From: Porphyrobacter sp.
GTDB taxonomy: Bacteria > Pseudomonadota > Alphaproteobacteria > Sphingomonadales > Sphingomonadaceae
Direction of reading: 5' to 3'
Length of the DNA: 13,032 nucleotides
NCBI GenBank assembly: GCA_014359685.1
Contig: JACIYY010000102.1
Location: forward strand, 1 to 13,032
The notes beneath the pieces were generated by a model, which searched no databases, was not told the DNA's origin, and worked only from the letters and a program-made list of their open reading frames with translations. The position numbers and the translations under genes are program-made. This document shows, one piece after another, positions 7,180 to 13,032 of the stretch (position 1 is its first letter; each line of letters begins with the position of its first letter).

Positions 7180-7961
7180 CAGCCGTAGCGCCCTGTGATA
7201 TAGTCCTGCGTCCGGGTCTCTCGCGGAGTGGTGAAGATCTGCGAGGTTTCGCCGTACTCGACCATGTGGCCGAGGTGGAAGAAGGCGGTCCGCTGCGATA
7301 CGCGCGCGGCCTGCTGCATCGAATGGGTGACGATGACGATGGCGTAGCGGCCGCGCAGCTCGTCGATCAGCTCCTCGATCTTGGCGGTGGCGATCGGGTC
7401 GAGCGCCGAACACGGCTCGTCCATCAGGATCACCTCCGGCTCCACCGCGATGGCGCGGGCGATGCACAGGCGCTGCTGCTGCCCCCCCGACAGCGCGGTG
7501 CCCGAATCCTCGAGCCGGTCCTTGACCTCTTCCCACAACCCGGCGCGGCGCAAGGAGCGTTCGACCACCGCGTCGAGATCGGCCTTGCCTTCCGCGAAGC
7601 CGTGGATGCGCGGGCCGTAGGCGACATTCTCGTAGATCGACTTGGGGAACGGGTTGGGCTTCTGGAACACCATCCCGACGCGGGCGCGCAGCTGGACCAC
7701 ATCCATGCCCGATTCGTAGATGTCCTCCCCGTCCAGCTCGATCCGGCCCTCGACCCGGGCCGACGCGATGGTGTCGTTCATCCGGTTGAGCGTGCGCAGG
7801 AAGGTCGACTTGCCGCAGCCCGACGGGCCGATGAAGGCGGTGACATATTCGGTCGGGATGTCGATCGACACGGCGTCGATCGCCTTCTTCGTGCCGTAAT
7901 ACACCGACACGTCGCGCGCGCGCATCTTGGGTTCGGCGTTGGAGATCGGATTGGTCACCAT
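7179..7961 (-). CDS. pstB: Phosphate ABC transporter ATP-binding protein PstB
   Basis: The 260-residue ATPase powers phosphate import through PstCA at the inner membrane. ABC motifs are intact: Walker [10 protein letters not shown] (45-53), Q-loop at Q100 ([10 protein letters not shown]), signature LSGGQQQR (157-164), Walker B VILMDEP (177-183) with catalytic E182, and switch H213. The [19 protein letters not shown] segment is characteristic of PstB. ATG 7961 overlaps the last 7 nt of pstA (ATGGTGA), and E. coli PstB is 257 residues, so this start is preferred over the longer frame and over the internal ATG at residue 13. It shares one base with phoU. Together with PstS, PstC and PstA it forms the sensing complex for PhoU/PhoR. 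Confidence 0.97.
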   Translation of the reverse strand: MVTNPISNAEPKMRARDVSVYYGTKKAIDAVSIDIPTEYVTAFIGPSGCGKSTFLRTLNRMNDTIASARVEGRIELDGEDIYESGMDVVQLRARVGMVFQKPNPFPKSIYENVAYGPRIHGFAEGKADLDAVVERSLRRAGLWEEVKDRLEDSGTALSGGQQQRLCIARAIAVEPEVILMDEPCSALDPIATAKIEELIDELRGRYAIVIVTHSMQQAARVSQRTAFFHLGHMVEYGETSQIFTTPRETRTQDYITGRYG

Positions 7962-9217
7962 GTCTTCTCGAAGCGGTTGCGCAGGTAGATGGCAAGCCCG
8001 TTCATTACCAGCAGGAATGCCAACAGGACGATGATCGCGGCGCTGGTGCGTTCCACGAAGCCGCGATCGACCTCGTCCGACCACAGGAAGATCTGCACCG
8101 GCAGGACCGTGGCCGGGTCGGTCAGGCTATCGGGCGGAGTGGCGACGAAGGCGCGCATCCCGATCATCAGCAGCGGGGCGGTCTCGCCCAGCGCGCGGGC
8201 CATGCCGATGATGGTGCCGGTGAGGATACCCGGCAGCGCCAGCGGCAGGACGTGGTGGAACACCACCTGCACCGGAGAGGCGCCGATCGCCAGCGCGCCG
8301 TCGCGGATCGACGGCGGCACCGCCTTGATCGCGTTGCGACCGGAGATGACGATCACCGGCATGGTCATCAGCGCCAGCGTCATCCCGCCGATCAGCGGGG
8401 CGGAGCGCAGCGAGGGGAACAGCGTCAGGAACACCGCCAGCCCGAGCAGGCCGAAGATGATCGAAGGGACCGCAGCCAGATTGTTGATCGACACTTCGAT
8501 GAGGTCGGTCCAGCGGTTGCGGGGGGCATATTCCTCCAGATAGAGCGCCGACAGCACCCCGATCGGGAAGGCCAGCGCCAGCGTCACAAGCATGGTCAGG
8601 ATCGAGCCCTTGAGCGCGCCCCAGATCCCGGCCAGCTGCGAATCGGTGGCATCGGAGCGGCTGAGGAAGCCAAGGTCGAGCCGCTCCGCCAGCACGCCCT
8701 CGGCGGCGAGGCGGCGGGCGAGCGGCTGGAGCGCGGCCTGCCCGTCACCGGCGAGCGCGGCCGAGAGGTTTTCGCTGGCGGGCAGGATCAGCTGGGCATC
8801 GCGGTCCAGCAGGGTGGGATCGTCGATGATCTGTTCGGCCGCGACCCGCCAGGCATCGGGGCTCAGCTCGTCGGCAGCCTCCTCGCCCAGCGTCTCGCGG
8901 GCGAAATCGTCGATCACCTCGGGCAGGCCCTGGCTCTCCAGCGCGCGGATCGCGGCCCCTTCGCTGTCGAGCCCTTGCGGCAGGGCGAGGCTCACCTGGC
9001 TGAACGCCACCGGCACCTTCAGCGTGGCGCGCTGGAACCCGCCGATGCCGTTGATGGTCATCGTCACGAGCAGGAACAGCAGCACCGCGACCGAAAACAG
9101 GATCGCGCCAAGCCCGGCGAGCCGGAAGCGCCGTTCGGCGGCGTAGCGCTGCCTGAGCCGCCGTTCGAAGCCGGGCGTGCGGGTCAGTTCGACCGATCGG
9201 GGCACGGGATTACTCAT
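7955..9217 (-). CDS. pstA: Phosphate ABC transporter permease PstA, long form
   Basis: The 420-residue permease forms the inner-membrane channel with PstC. After a basic N-terminus and TM1 (about 32-56) comes a periplasmic insert of about 140 residues (57-195) rich in acidic residues and alanine. It resembles the DUF3333-type extension seen in long alphaproteobacterial PstA. The canonical permease core follows from about 200. The EAA loop that docks on PstB is visible as [10 protein letters not shown] and [11 protein letters not shown] (about 305-331). E. coli PstA is only 296 residues, so the insert explains the difference. ATG 9217 overlaps the pstC end by 8 nt (ATGAGTAA), and the gene overlaps pstB by 7 nt, showing tight coupling. 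The insert's function is unknown; contact with PstS or the matching PstC extension is a guess. Confidence 0.96.
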   Translation of the reverse strand: MSNPVPRSVELTRTPGFERRLRQRYAAERRFRLAGLGAILFSVAVLLFLLVTMTINGIGGFQRATLKVPVAFSQVSLALPQGLDSEGAAIRALESQGLPEVIDDFARETLGEEAADELSPDAWRVAAEQIIDDPTLLDRDAQLILPASENLSAALAGDGQAALQPLARRLAAEGVLAERLDLGFLSRSDATDSQLAGIWGALKGSILTMLVTLALAFPIGVLSALYLEEYAPRNRWTDLIEVSINNLAAVPSIIFGLLGLAVFLTLFPSLRSAPLIGGMTLALMTMPVIVISGRNAIKAVPPSIRDGALAIGASPVQVVFHHVLPLALPGILTGTIIGMARALGETAPLLMIGMRAFVATPPDSLTDPATVLPVQIFLWSDEVDRGFVERTSAAIIVLLAFLLVMNGLAIYLRNRFEKTW

Positions 9218-10595
9218 AGGCTTCGCGGAACCGCTTGACCACGCGCAGGGCGATGAAGTTGAGCGCCAGCGTCACCAGGAACAGCACCAGACCCAGTGCG
9301 AAGGCGCTGAGCGTCGCCGGATTGTCGAAGCTGCCTTCGCCGGTGAGCATGGCGACGATCTGGAAGGTGACGGTGGTCATTGCCTCCAGCGGGTTGGCGG
9401 TCAGATTGGCGGCGGCGCCGGCGGCCATCACCACGATCATCGTCTCCCCGATCGCGCGGCTGATCGCCAGCATCACCCCGGCGACGATGCCCGGCAGAGC
9501 GGCCGGCAGCAGCACCCGGCGGATCGTCTCGTTGGTGGTGGCGCCCATCGCCAGCGATCCGTCGCGCATGGCCGACGGCACGGCGGCGATCGAATCGTCG
9601 GCCATGGAGGAGACGAAGGGGATGATCATCACCCCCATCACCAGCCCGGCGGCGAGCGCGCTTTCGCTGGAGGCGTTGTCGATCCCGATGGCGATGGCCG
9701 CATCGCGGATCGCCGGGGCGACGGTCAGCGCCGCGAAATAGCCATAGACCACGGTGGGCACGCCGGCGAGGATCTCCAGCGCCGGCTTGAGCACGCGACG
9801 CCAGCGCGGATCAGCATATTGGGTCAGATAGACCGCGCTCATCAGCCCCAGCGGGATGGCAACGATCATGGCGATGATCGCACCGATATAGATCGTCCCC
9901 CAGAACAGCGGGATCGCACCATAGCGGCTGGGATCGGCGGATTCCGCCGGGCTCATCGGGTCCGGCCCCCAGCGCGTGCCGAACAGGAAATCGGCCGGGC
10001 TGATCATGCCGAAGAAGCGCACCGATTCGAACACCAGGCTGACGAAGATGCCGAGCGTGGTCAGGATCGCCACCAGAGAGGCCAGCAGGAGCAGCGCCAT
10101 GACCGTGCGTTCGACCTTGGTGCGGGCGCGGAAATCGGGCCGCAGGCGCAGGAACGCCCAGGCCCCGCCGGCAAAGGCGATCACCAGCGCGGCGATCAGG
10201 CCGATCAGGTTGAAGCGGCTCAGCGCCTCGCGATAGGGGGCGACGAGGCGCTGCGCGTCGGGGTTGAACACCGCCGGGGCGGCGCCGGTGGCGACCGCGC
10301 GGGCCTCTGCCAGCATGGTCTCGCGTTCGAGCGCGAAGCCGGGCAGGTCGGCGGCCGCGGGGTTCGCCAGCACCGATTGTTCGACCAGCATCGGCTGGAC
10401 CACGCTCCACAGCACGGCGAAGGCCAGCATCGGCAGCACCACCCAGAAGGCGACATACCAGCCATGGTAGGACGGCAGCGCCGCGAGGCGCGTGCCCGGA
10501 TTGCTGCGCTTGAAGCTCCACGCGCGGGCGCGCGCGGCGAGCCATGCGATCAGGCCGAGCCCGAGCGCCAGCAGGATGAGGAAAGCGGGCGACAT
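9210..10595 (-). CDS. pstC: Phosphate ABC transporter permease PstC, long form
   Basis: The 461-residue permease pairs with PstA. The N-terminal extension has two helices (about 3-22 and 47-67), a periplasmic segment of about 60 residues, and a third helix (about 128-150). The classic PstC core then starts near 164. Core hallmarks include the PADFLFGTRWGP periplasmic loop (200-211), ILAGVPTVVYGY (275-286) and the EAA loop RDGSLAMGATTNETI with LLPAALPGI (344-370). E. coli PstC is 319 residues; extra N-terminal regions of this kind are known from long alphaproteobacterial forms. ATG 10595 lies 12 nt after the pstS stop, with no strong ribosome site, so it probably depends on pstS translation. 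It overlaps pstA by 8 nt. Confidence 0.96.
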   Translation of the reverse strand: MSPAFLILLALGLGLIAWLAARARAWSFKRSNPGTRLAALPSYHGWYVAFWVVLPMLAFAVLWSVVQPMLVEQSVLANPAAADLPGFALERETMLAEARAVATGAAPAVFNPDAQRLVAPYREALSRFNLIGLIAALVIAFAGGAWAFLRLRPDFRARTKVERTVMALLLLASLVAILTTLGIFVSLVFESVRFFGMISPADFLFGTRWGPDPMSPAESADPSRYGAIPLFWGTIYIGAIIAMIVAIPLGLMSAVYLTQYADPRWRRVLKPALEILAGVPTVVYGYFAALTVAPAIRDAAIAIGIDNASSESALAAGLVMGVMIIPFVSSMADDSIAAVPSAMRDGSLAMGATTNETIRRVLLPAALPGIVAGVMLAISRAIGETMIVVMAAGAAANLTANPLEAMTTVTFQIVAMLTGEGSFDNPATLSAFALGLVLFLVTLALNFIALRVVKRFREAYE

Positions 10596-10607
10596 GCCGG
10601 GTGGCGC

Positions 10608-11645
10608 CTATTGCAGGTCGGCGGCGGTCAGCGCCGGGAACTCGGTCGCCGCCGTGGCGTAGCGCGCGGCCTGATCGGGCGGGCTGGCGACCAGCCCGAT
10701 ATCGGTCAGCGGCCCGCCGGGGCCCCACGAATCCGCCCATTCGGCGATGAACGCCCGCAGCCCCGGAATGGCATCGAGATGCGCAACCTTGACGTAGAGA
10801 TAGAGCGGCCGCGCGCCCGGATAGGCGAAGCTGGCGATGTTCTGATAGGTCGGCTCCACCCCGTTCATCGGCAGGCCCTGAACCCGGTCGGCGTTCTCCT
10901 CAAGATAGGAATAGCCGAACACGCCGATGGCGTTGGGGTTGCTGCTGATCTTCTGGACGATCAGATTGTCCTGCTCGCCCTGGTCGACGAAGCGGCCGTC
11001 GCTGCGGATCTGGGTGCATATCTCCTCGAACCGCTCCTCGTCGCTGTCCTTCAGCGCGGCCATGCGCGGATCGGATTCGCAGCCGGGCAGCAGCACCAGC
11101 TCCTCGAACGCATCGCGCGTGCCGGAGGTGGAGGGGGGGCCATAGACCAGGATCGGCAGGTGGGGCAGCGACGGATCGACGTCGCTCCAGCGCTGCGCGG
11201 TCTGCGCTTCGCCATAAGGAGTCTCGGCGAGCGCGCGATAGACGATCTCGGGCGTCAGGTTCATGCTGATGCCGCCCTGCGCGCTGGCCAGCGCGATCCC
11301 GTCGAGCCCGACCAGGATCTCGGTCACATGCTCGACCCCGTTGGCGATGCAGGTCTCCAGCTCGGCCGGCTCCATCCGGCGCGAGGCATTGGCGATGTCG
11401 GGGGTGTTGGCGCCCAGGCCCGCGCAGAACAGGTTGATGCCAGCGCCGGTCCCGGTCGCCTCGATGATCGGCGATTTGTATTCGGGGTGGGAGCGGGCGA
11501 AGTTCTCCGCCACCACCTTGGCGAAGGGATAGACGGTGGACGAGCCGACCGCGCGGATCGAATCGCGGGTCCCCGTCTCGCCGCAGCCGGCAAGCGCAAC
11601 GCAGGCAGCGAGGGCGCACAGGACAGGCTTCAACGGGCGGTTCAT
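10608..11645 (-). CDS. pstS: Phosphate-binding lipoprotein PstS
   Basis: The 345-residue substrate-binding protein captures phosphate in the periplasm for PstCAB. The signal peptide ends in the lipobox VALAGC, so C21 is probably lipidated and the protein anchored. Phosphate-binding loops are visible: VGSSTVYPF (33-41), ATGTGAGINLF (63-73), and STSGTRDAFEEL (172-183), where S/G/T and R/D residues contact phosphate in known PstS structures. ATG 11645 is supported by the signal peptide; its ATG overlaps the stop of a 39-codon small ORF (ATGA), and a modest GGGA lies upstream. It is the first transporter gene, 144 nt after phoR. PhoB control is expected for the family, but only partial Pho-box-like sequence is seen here. 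Confidence 0.96.
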   Translation of the reverse strand: MNRPLKPVLCALAACVALAGCGETGTRDSIRAVGSSTVYPFAKVVAENFARSHPEYKSPIIEATGTGAGINLFCAGLGANTPDIANASRRMEPAELETCIANGVEHVTEILVGLDGIALASAQGGISMNLTPEIVYRALAETPYGEAQTAQRWSDVDPSLPHLPILVYGPPSTSGTRDAFEELVLLPGCESDPRMAALKDSDEERFEEICTQIRSDGRFVDQGEQDNLIVQKISSNPNAIGVFGYSYLEENADRVQGLPMNGVEPTYQNIASFAYPGARPLYLYVKVAHLDAIPGLRAFIAEWADSWGPGGPLTDIGLVASPPDQAARYATAATEFPALTAADLQ

Positions 11646-11761
11646 CGCATCAGGTCCCGGTTGCGAGTGGATCGTGCGGAGGGCCGCTCCGCCCCATCGA
11701 GCAGGCGATCCGTGAAGAAGCGTGCGACCGCCCCGATGTCGGCCTTATGCGTCAGCTTCAT
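11642..11761 (-). CDS. Possible 39-residue leader ORF overlapping the pstS start
   Basis: An ATG at 11761 opens a frame of 39 codons ending in TGA at 11644-11642. This stop overlaps the pstS ATG as ATGA, the usual geometry of translational coupling. GAAGG sits 9 nt upstream of the ATG, created by the 16-bp tandem duplication. About four-fifths of its third codon positions are G or C, in keeping with neighbouring genes. The product begins MKLTHKADIGAVARFF and is basic near its C-terminus, with one possible amphipathic helix. I recognise no family. It may be a regulatory leader for pstS, a real small protein, or chance: a 120-nt open frame is not rare in GC-rich DNA. An in-frame stop lies five codons upstream. 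Confidence 0.4.
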   Translation of the reverse strand: MKLTHKADIGAVARFFTDRLLDGAERPSARSTRNRDLMR

Positions 11762-11766
11762 GACAT
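11749..11766 (-). promoter_or_regulatory. Weak candidate Pho box upstream of pstS
   Basis: On the minus strand ATGTCAT-GAAG-CTGACGC matches the PhoB half-sites 6/7 and 4/7 with the right 4-nt spacer. A second ATGTCAT lies 16 nt upstream in the duplicated unit. No good -10 is found at the expected distance, so this is far weaker than the phoB site. Confidence 0.25.
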
Positions 11767-11788
11767 GGCGCCTTCATGACATGGCGCC
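11757..11788. repeat. Perfect 16-bp tandem duplication between phoR and pstS
   Basis: TTCATGACATGGCGCC occurs twice head to tail (11757-11772 and 11773-11788). Each unit carries ATGACAT (ATGTCAT on the minus strand, Pho-half-site-like) and the palindrome GGCGCC. The phoR stop codon (11790-11792) lies 1 nt beyond the second copy. Confidence 0.95.
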
Positions 11789-11789
11789 G

Positions 11790-12995
11790 TCACGCCGCGC
11801 GCTCCTCCTCGCGCTCCACCATCGGCAGCCGGACGGTGACCACCGTTCCCTCCCCCTGGCGGCTGGTGATGTCGAGCCGGCCCCGGTGGCGTTCGACGAT
11901 ATGCTTGACGATGGCGAGGCCCAGCCCGGTGCCGCCGGCGGCGCGGCTGCGGCCCGGATCGGTGCGATAGAAGCGGCGGGTCAGATGCGGGATGTGCTCG
12001 GGCGCGATGCCTTCGCCCTGGTCGCGGACGGTCAGCACCGCCATGCCGCCCTCGCCGCGCGCGAGATTGACCTCCACAGGGGTGCCGGGCGCGCCGTATT
12101 TGCAGGCATTGTCGACCAGGTTGCGGACCAGCTGTTCGAGCTGGTTGTGATCGCCGCGCACCACCAGCTGCCCGTCGCGCTGGCCCAGCCGCAGCCGGTC
12201 CTGCCGTTCGTGCCCGGCGCCGTCGCGGGCGGCCTGTTCGACCAGCAGGCCCAGCTCGACCCGTTCGCGCGGGCGATCGTGCCGCTCCGCCTCCACCCGC
12301 GACAGCGACATCAGGTCGGTGACCAGGCTTTCCAGCCGCCGCGCCTCGCGCAGCACGGTGGCGTGGAAGCGCGCGGCGCGGCGCAGGTCGATGCTCTCGC
12401 CCGCCTCCACCAGCGTTTCCATGTAGCCGATGATCGAGGCCAGCGGGGTCCGCAGCTCGTGGCTGGCATTGGCGACGAAATCGGTATGGGCGCGGCTGAC
12501 ATCGGCCTCGGCGGTGCGGTTCACCAGCTCGATCAGGCTGTAGCGTTCGTCGATCCGCTGGCGCGACATCTGCCACGAGCTGCGCGGGCCGGTCAGCCCT
12601 TGGATGGTGGCGCTGCCGCTGCTGTCGCGCGACAGCAGGTCGACGGCGGCCGGGTGGCGGAAGGCGACGCGCGCATCCTGACCCAGCACATGGGTGCCGA
12701 TCGCCTCGCGCGCGGCGGCATTGGCGACGATGATCCGCATCCCGTCGAGCATCAGGACCGGCAGGCCCGAATGTTCGATCATGTCGCGCATGCCGGTGCG
12801 GGTCAGCTGCACGCCTTCCTCGGCGATGCGCGGCGCGGCGGCGGGGGGCAGCGGCGGCACGACCAGCCACAGCGTCGCGATCCAGATCGCCAGCGTGCCG
12901 GCGACCAGCCAAGGGCTGATTCCGCCGGCGACCAGAACCGCGCCCGTGGCGAGCGCGATCAGGATGCCGGCGATGGGAAGCCTCCGTCCCTCCAT
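11790..12995 (-). CDS. phoR: Phosphate regulon sensor histidine kinase PhoR
   Basis: The 401-residue membrane kinase phosphorylates PhoB under phosphate limitation. Two closely spaced N-terminal helices (about 7-24 and 28-47) have almost no periplasmic part, as in E. coli PhoR, which senses through PstSCAB-PhoU rather than directly. A PAS-like domain spans about 66-130. The HisKA dimerisation domain carries H179 in ASHELRTPLASIIGY. The ATPase domain shows the N box with N292 and N296 (RNLVDNACKYG), G1 box DQGEGI (325-330) and G2 box GGTGLGL (354-360). ATG 12995 is used because the helices start there; no stop or alternative start is visible in the 37 nt up to the window edge, so a slightly longer form cannot be excluded. 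Its promoter lies outside the window. It heads the pst-phoU-phoB cluster. Confidence 0.96.
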   Translation of the reverse strand: MEGRRLPIAGILIALATGAVLVAGGISPWLVAGTLAIWIATLWLVVPPLPPAAAPRIAEEGVQLTRTGMRDMIEHSGLPVLMLDGMRIIVANAAAREAIGTHVLGQDARVAFRHPAAVDLLSRDSSGSATIQGLTGPRSSWQMSRQRIDERYSLIELVNRTAEADVSRAHTDFVANASHELRTPLASIIGYMETLVEAGESIDLRRAARFHATVLREARRLESLVTDLMSLSRVEAERHDRPRERVELGLLVEQAARDGAGHERQDRLRLGQRDGQLVVRGDHNQLEQLVRNLVDNACKYGAPGTPVEVNLARGEGGMAVLTVRDQGEGIAPEHIPHLTRRFYRTDPGRSRAAGGTGLGLAIVKHIVERHRGRLDITSRQGEGTVVTVRLPMVEREEERAA

Positions 12996-13032
12996 TGCCG
13001 ATGGCGTAACCCGCCCGCTACCGCGATGCCAG

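Noticed and set aside
7180..7995. N-terminal extension of the phoU frame through pstB
   Set aside because: The 494-codon frame is only accidentally open. PhoU family length and the TGATG junction place the start at 7179.
11758..12912. 384-codon minus-strand frame overlapping phoR
   Set aside because: Arg/Gly/Ala-rich shifted frame; the phoR frame carries all kinase motifs.

Overview
The window is GC-rich (roughly two-thirds G+C by eye), densely coded DNA from an alphaproteobacterium. The best fit is Sphingomonadales, possibly an Erythrobacteraceae-type genome. This rests on the gene order of the phosphate cluster, the long PstA/PstC permeases, a candidate EcfG-type promoter, the UdgX protein and overall protein style; the genus cannot be fixed from this sequence alone.

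Left part, plus strand (1-939): the 3' end of a gene for a protein with a proline-alanine linker and a C-terminal helix-hairpin-helix domain, then a stand-alone receiver-domain response regulator preceded by a plausible EcfG (general stress sigma factor) promoter. A convergent hairpin separates it from a minus-strand lipoprotein of unknown function (976-1554).

Middle, plus strand (1722-5119): acetyl-CoA synthetase (acsA), a UdgX-type uracil-DNA-binding glycosylase homologue with the KRRLH loop, and, 3 nt after it, a membrane-anchored extensin-like protein carrying LAS-metallopeptidase motifs. The last two look translationally coupled.

Right part, minus strand (12995 down to 5127): a complete phosphate-sensing and high-affinity uptake cluster, phoR - (39-codon small ORF) - pstS - pstC - pstA - pstB - phoU - phoB - mntP. 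Several neighbours overlap by 1 to 8 nt, so they are probably one transcript. PstSCAB imports phosphate, PhoU passes the transport state to the histidine kinase PhoR, and PhoR phosphorylates PhoB. mntP, a manganese exporter gene, sits 41 nt after phoB on the same strand.

The most informative non-coding signal is three consecutive 11-bp Pho-box-like repeats in the 95-nt phoU-phoB gap, followed by a 12-bp GC-rich hairpin that abuts the phoB ribosome binding site. This suggests PhoB autoregulation from an internal promoter. A second unusual spot is the phoR-pstS gap. It holds a perfect 16-bp tandem duplication and a small ORF whose stop overlaps the pstS start codon as ATGA.

No rRNA, tRNA, CRISPR array, insertion sequence or phage gene was seen. 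No stretch over 300 bases lacks a gene. I see no clearly undescribed multi-gene system. The best leads are the regulatory and small-ORF features in the pho cluster.
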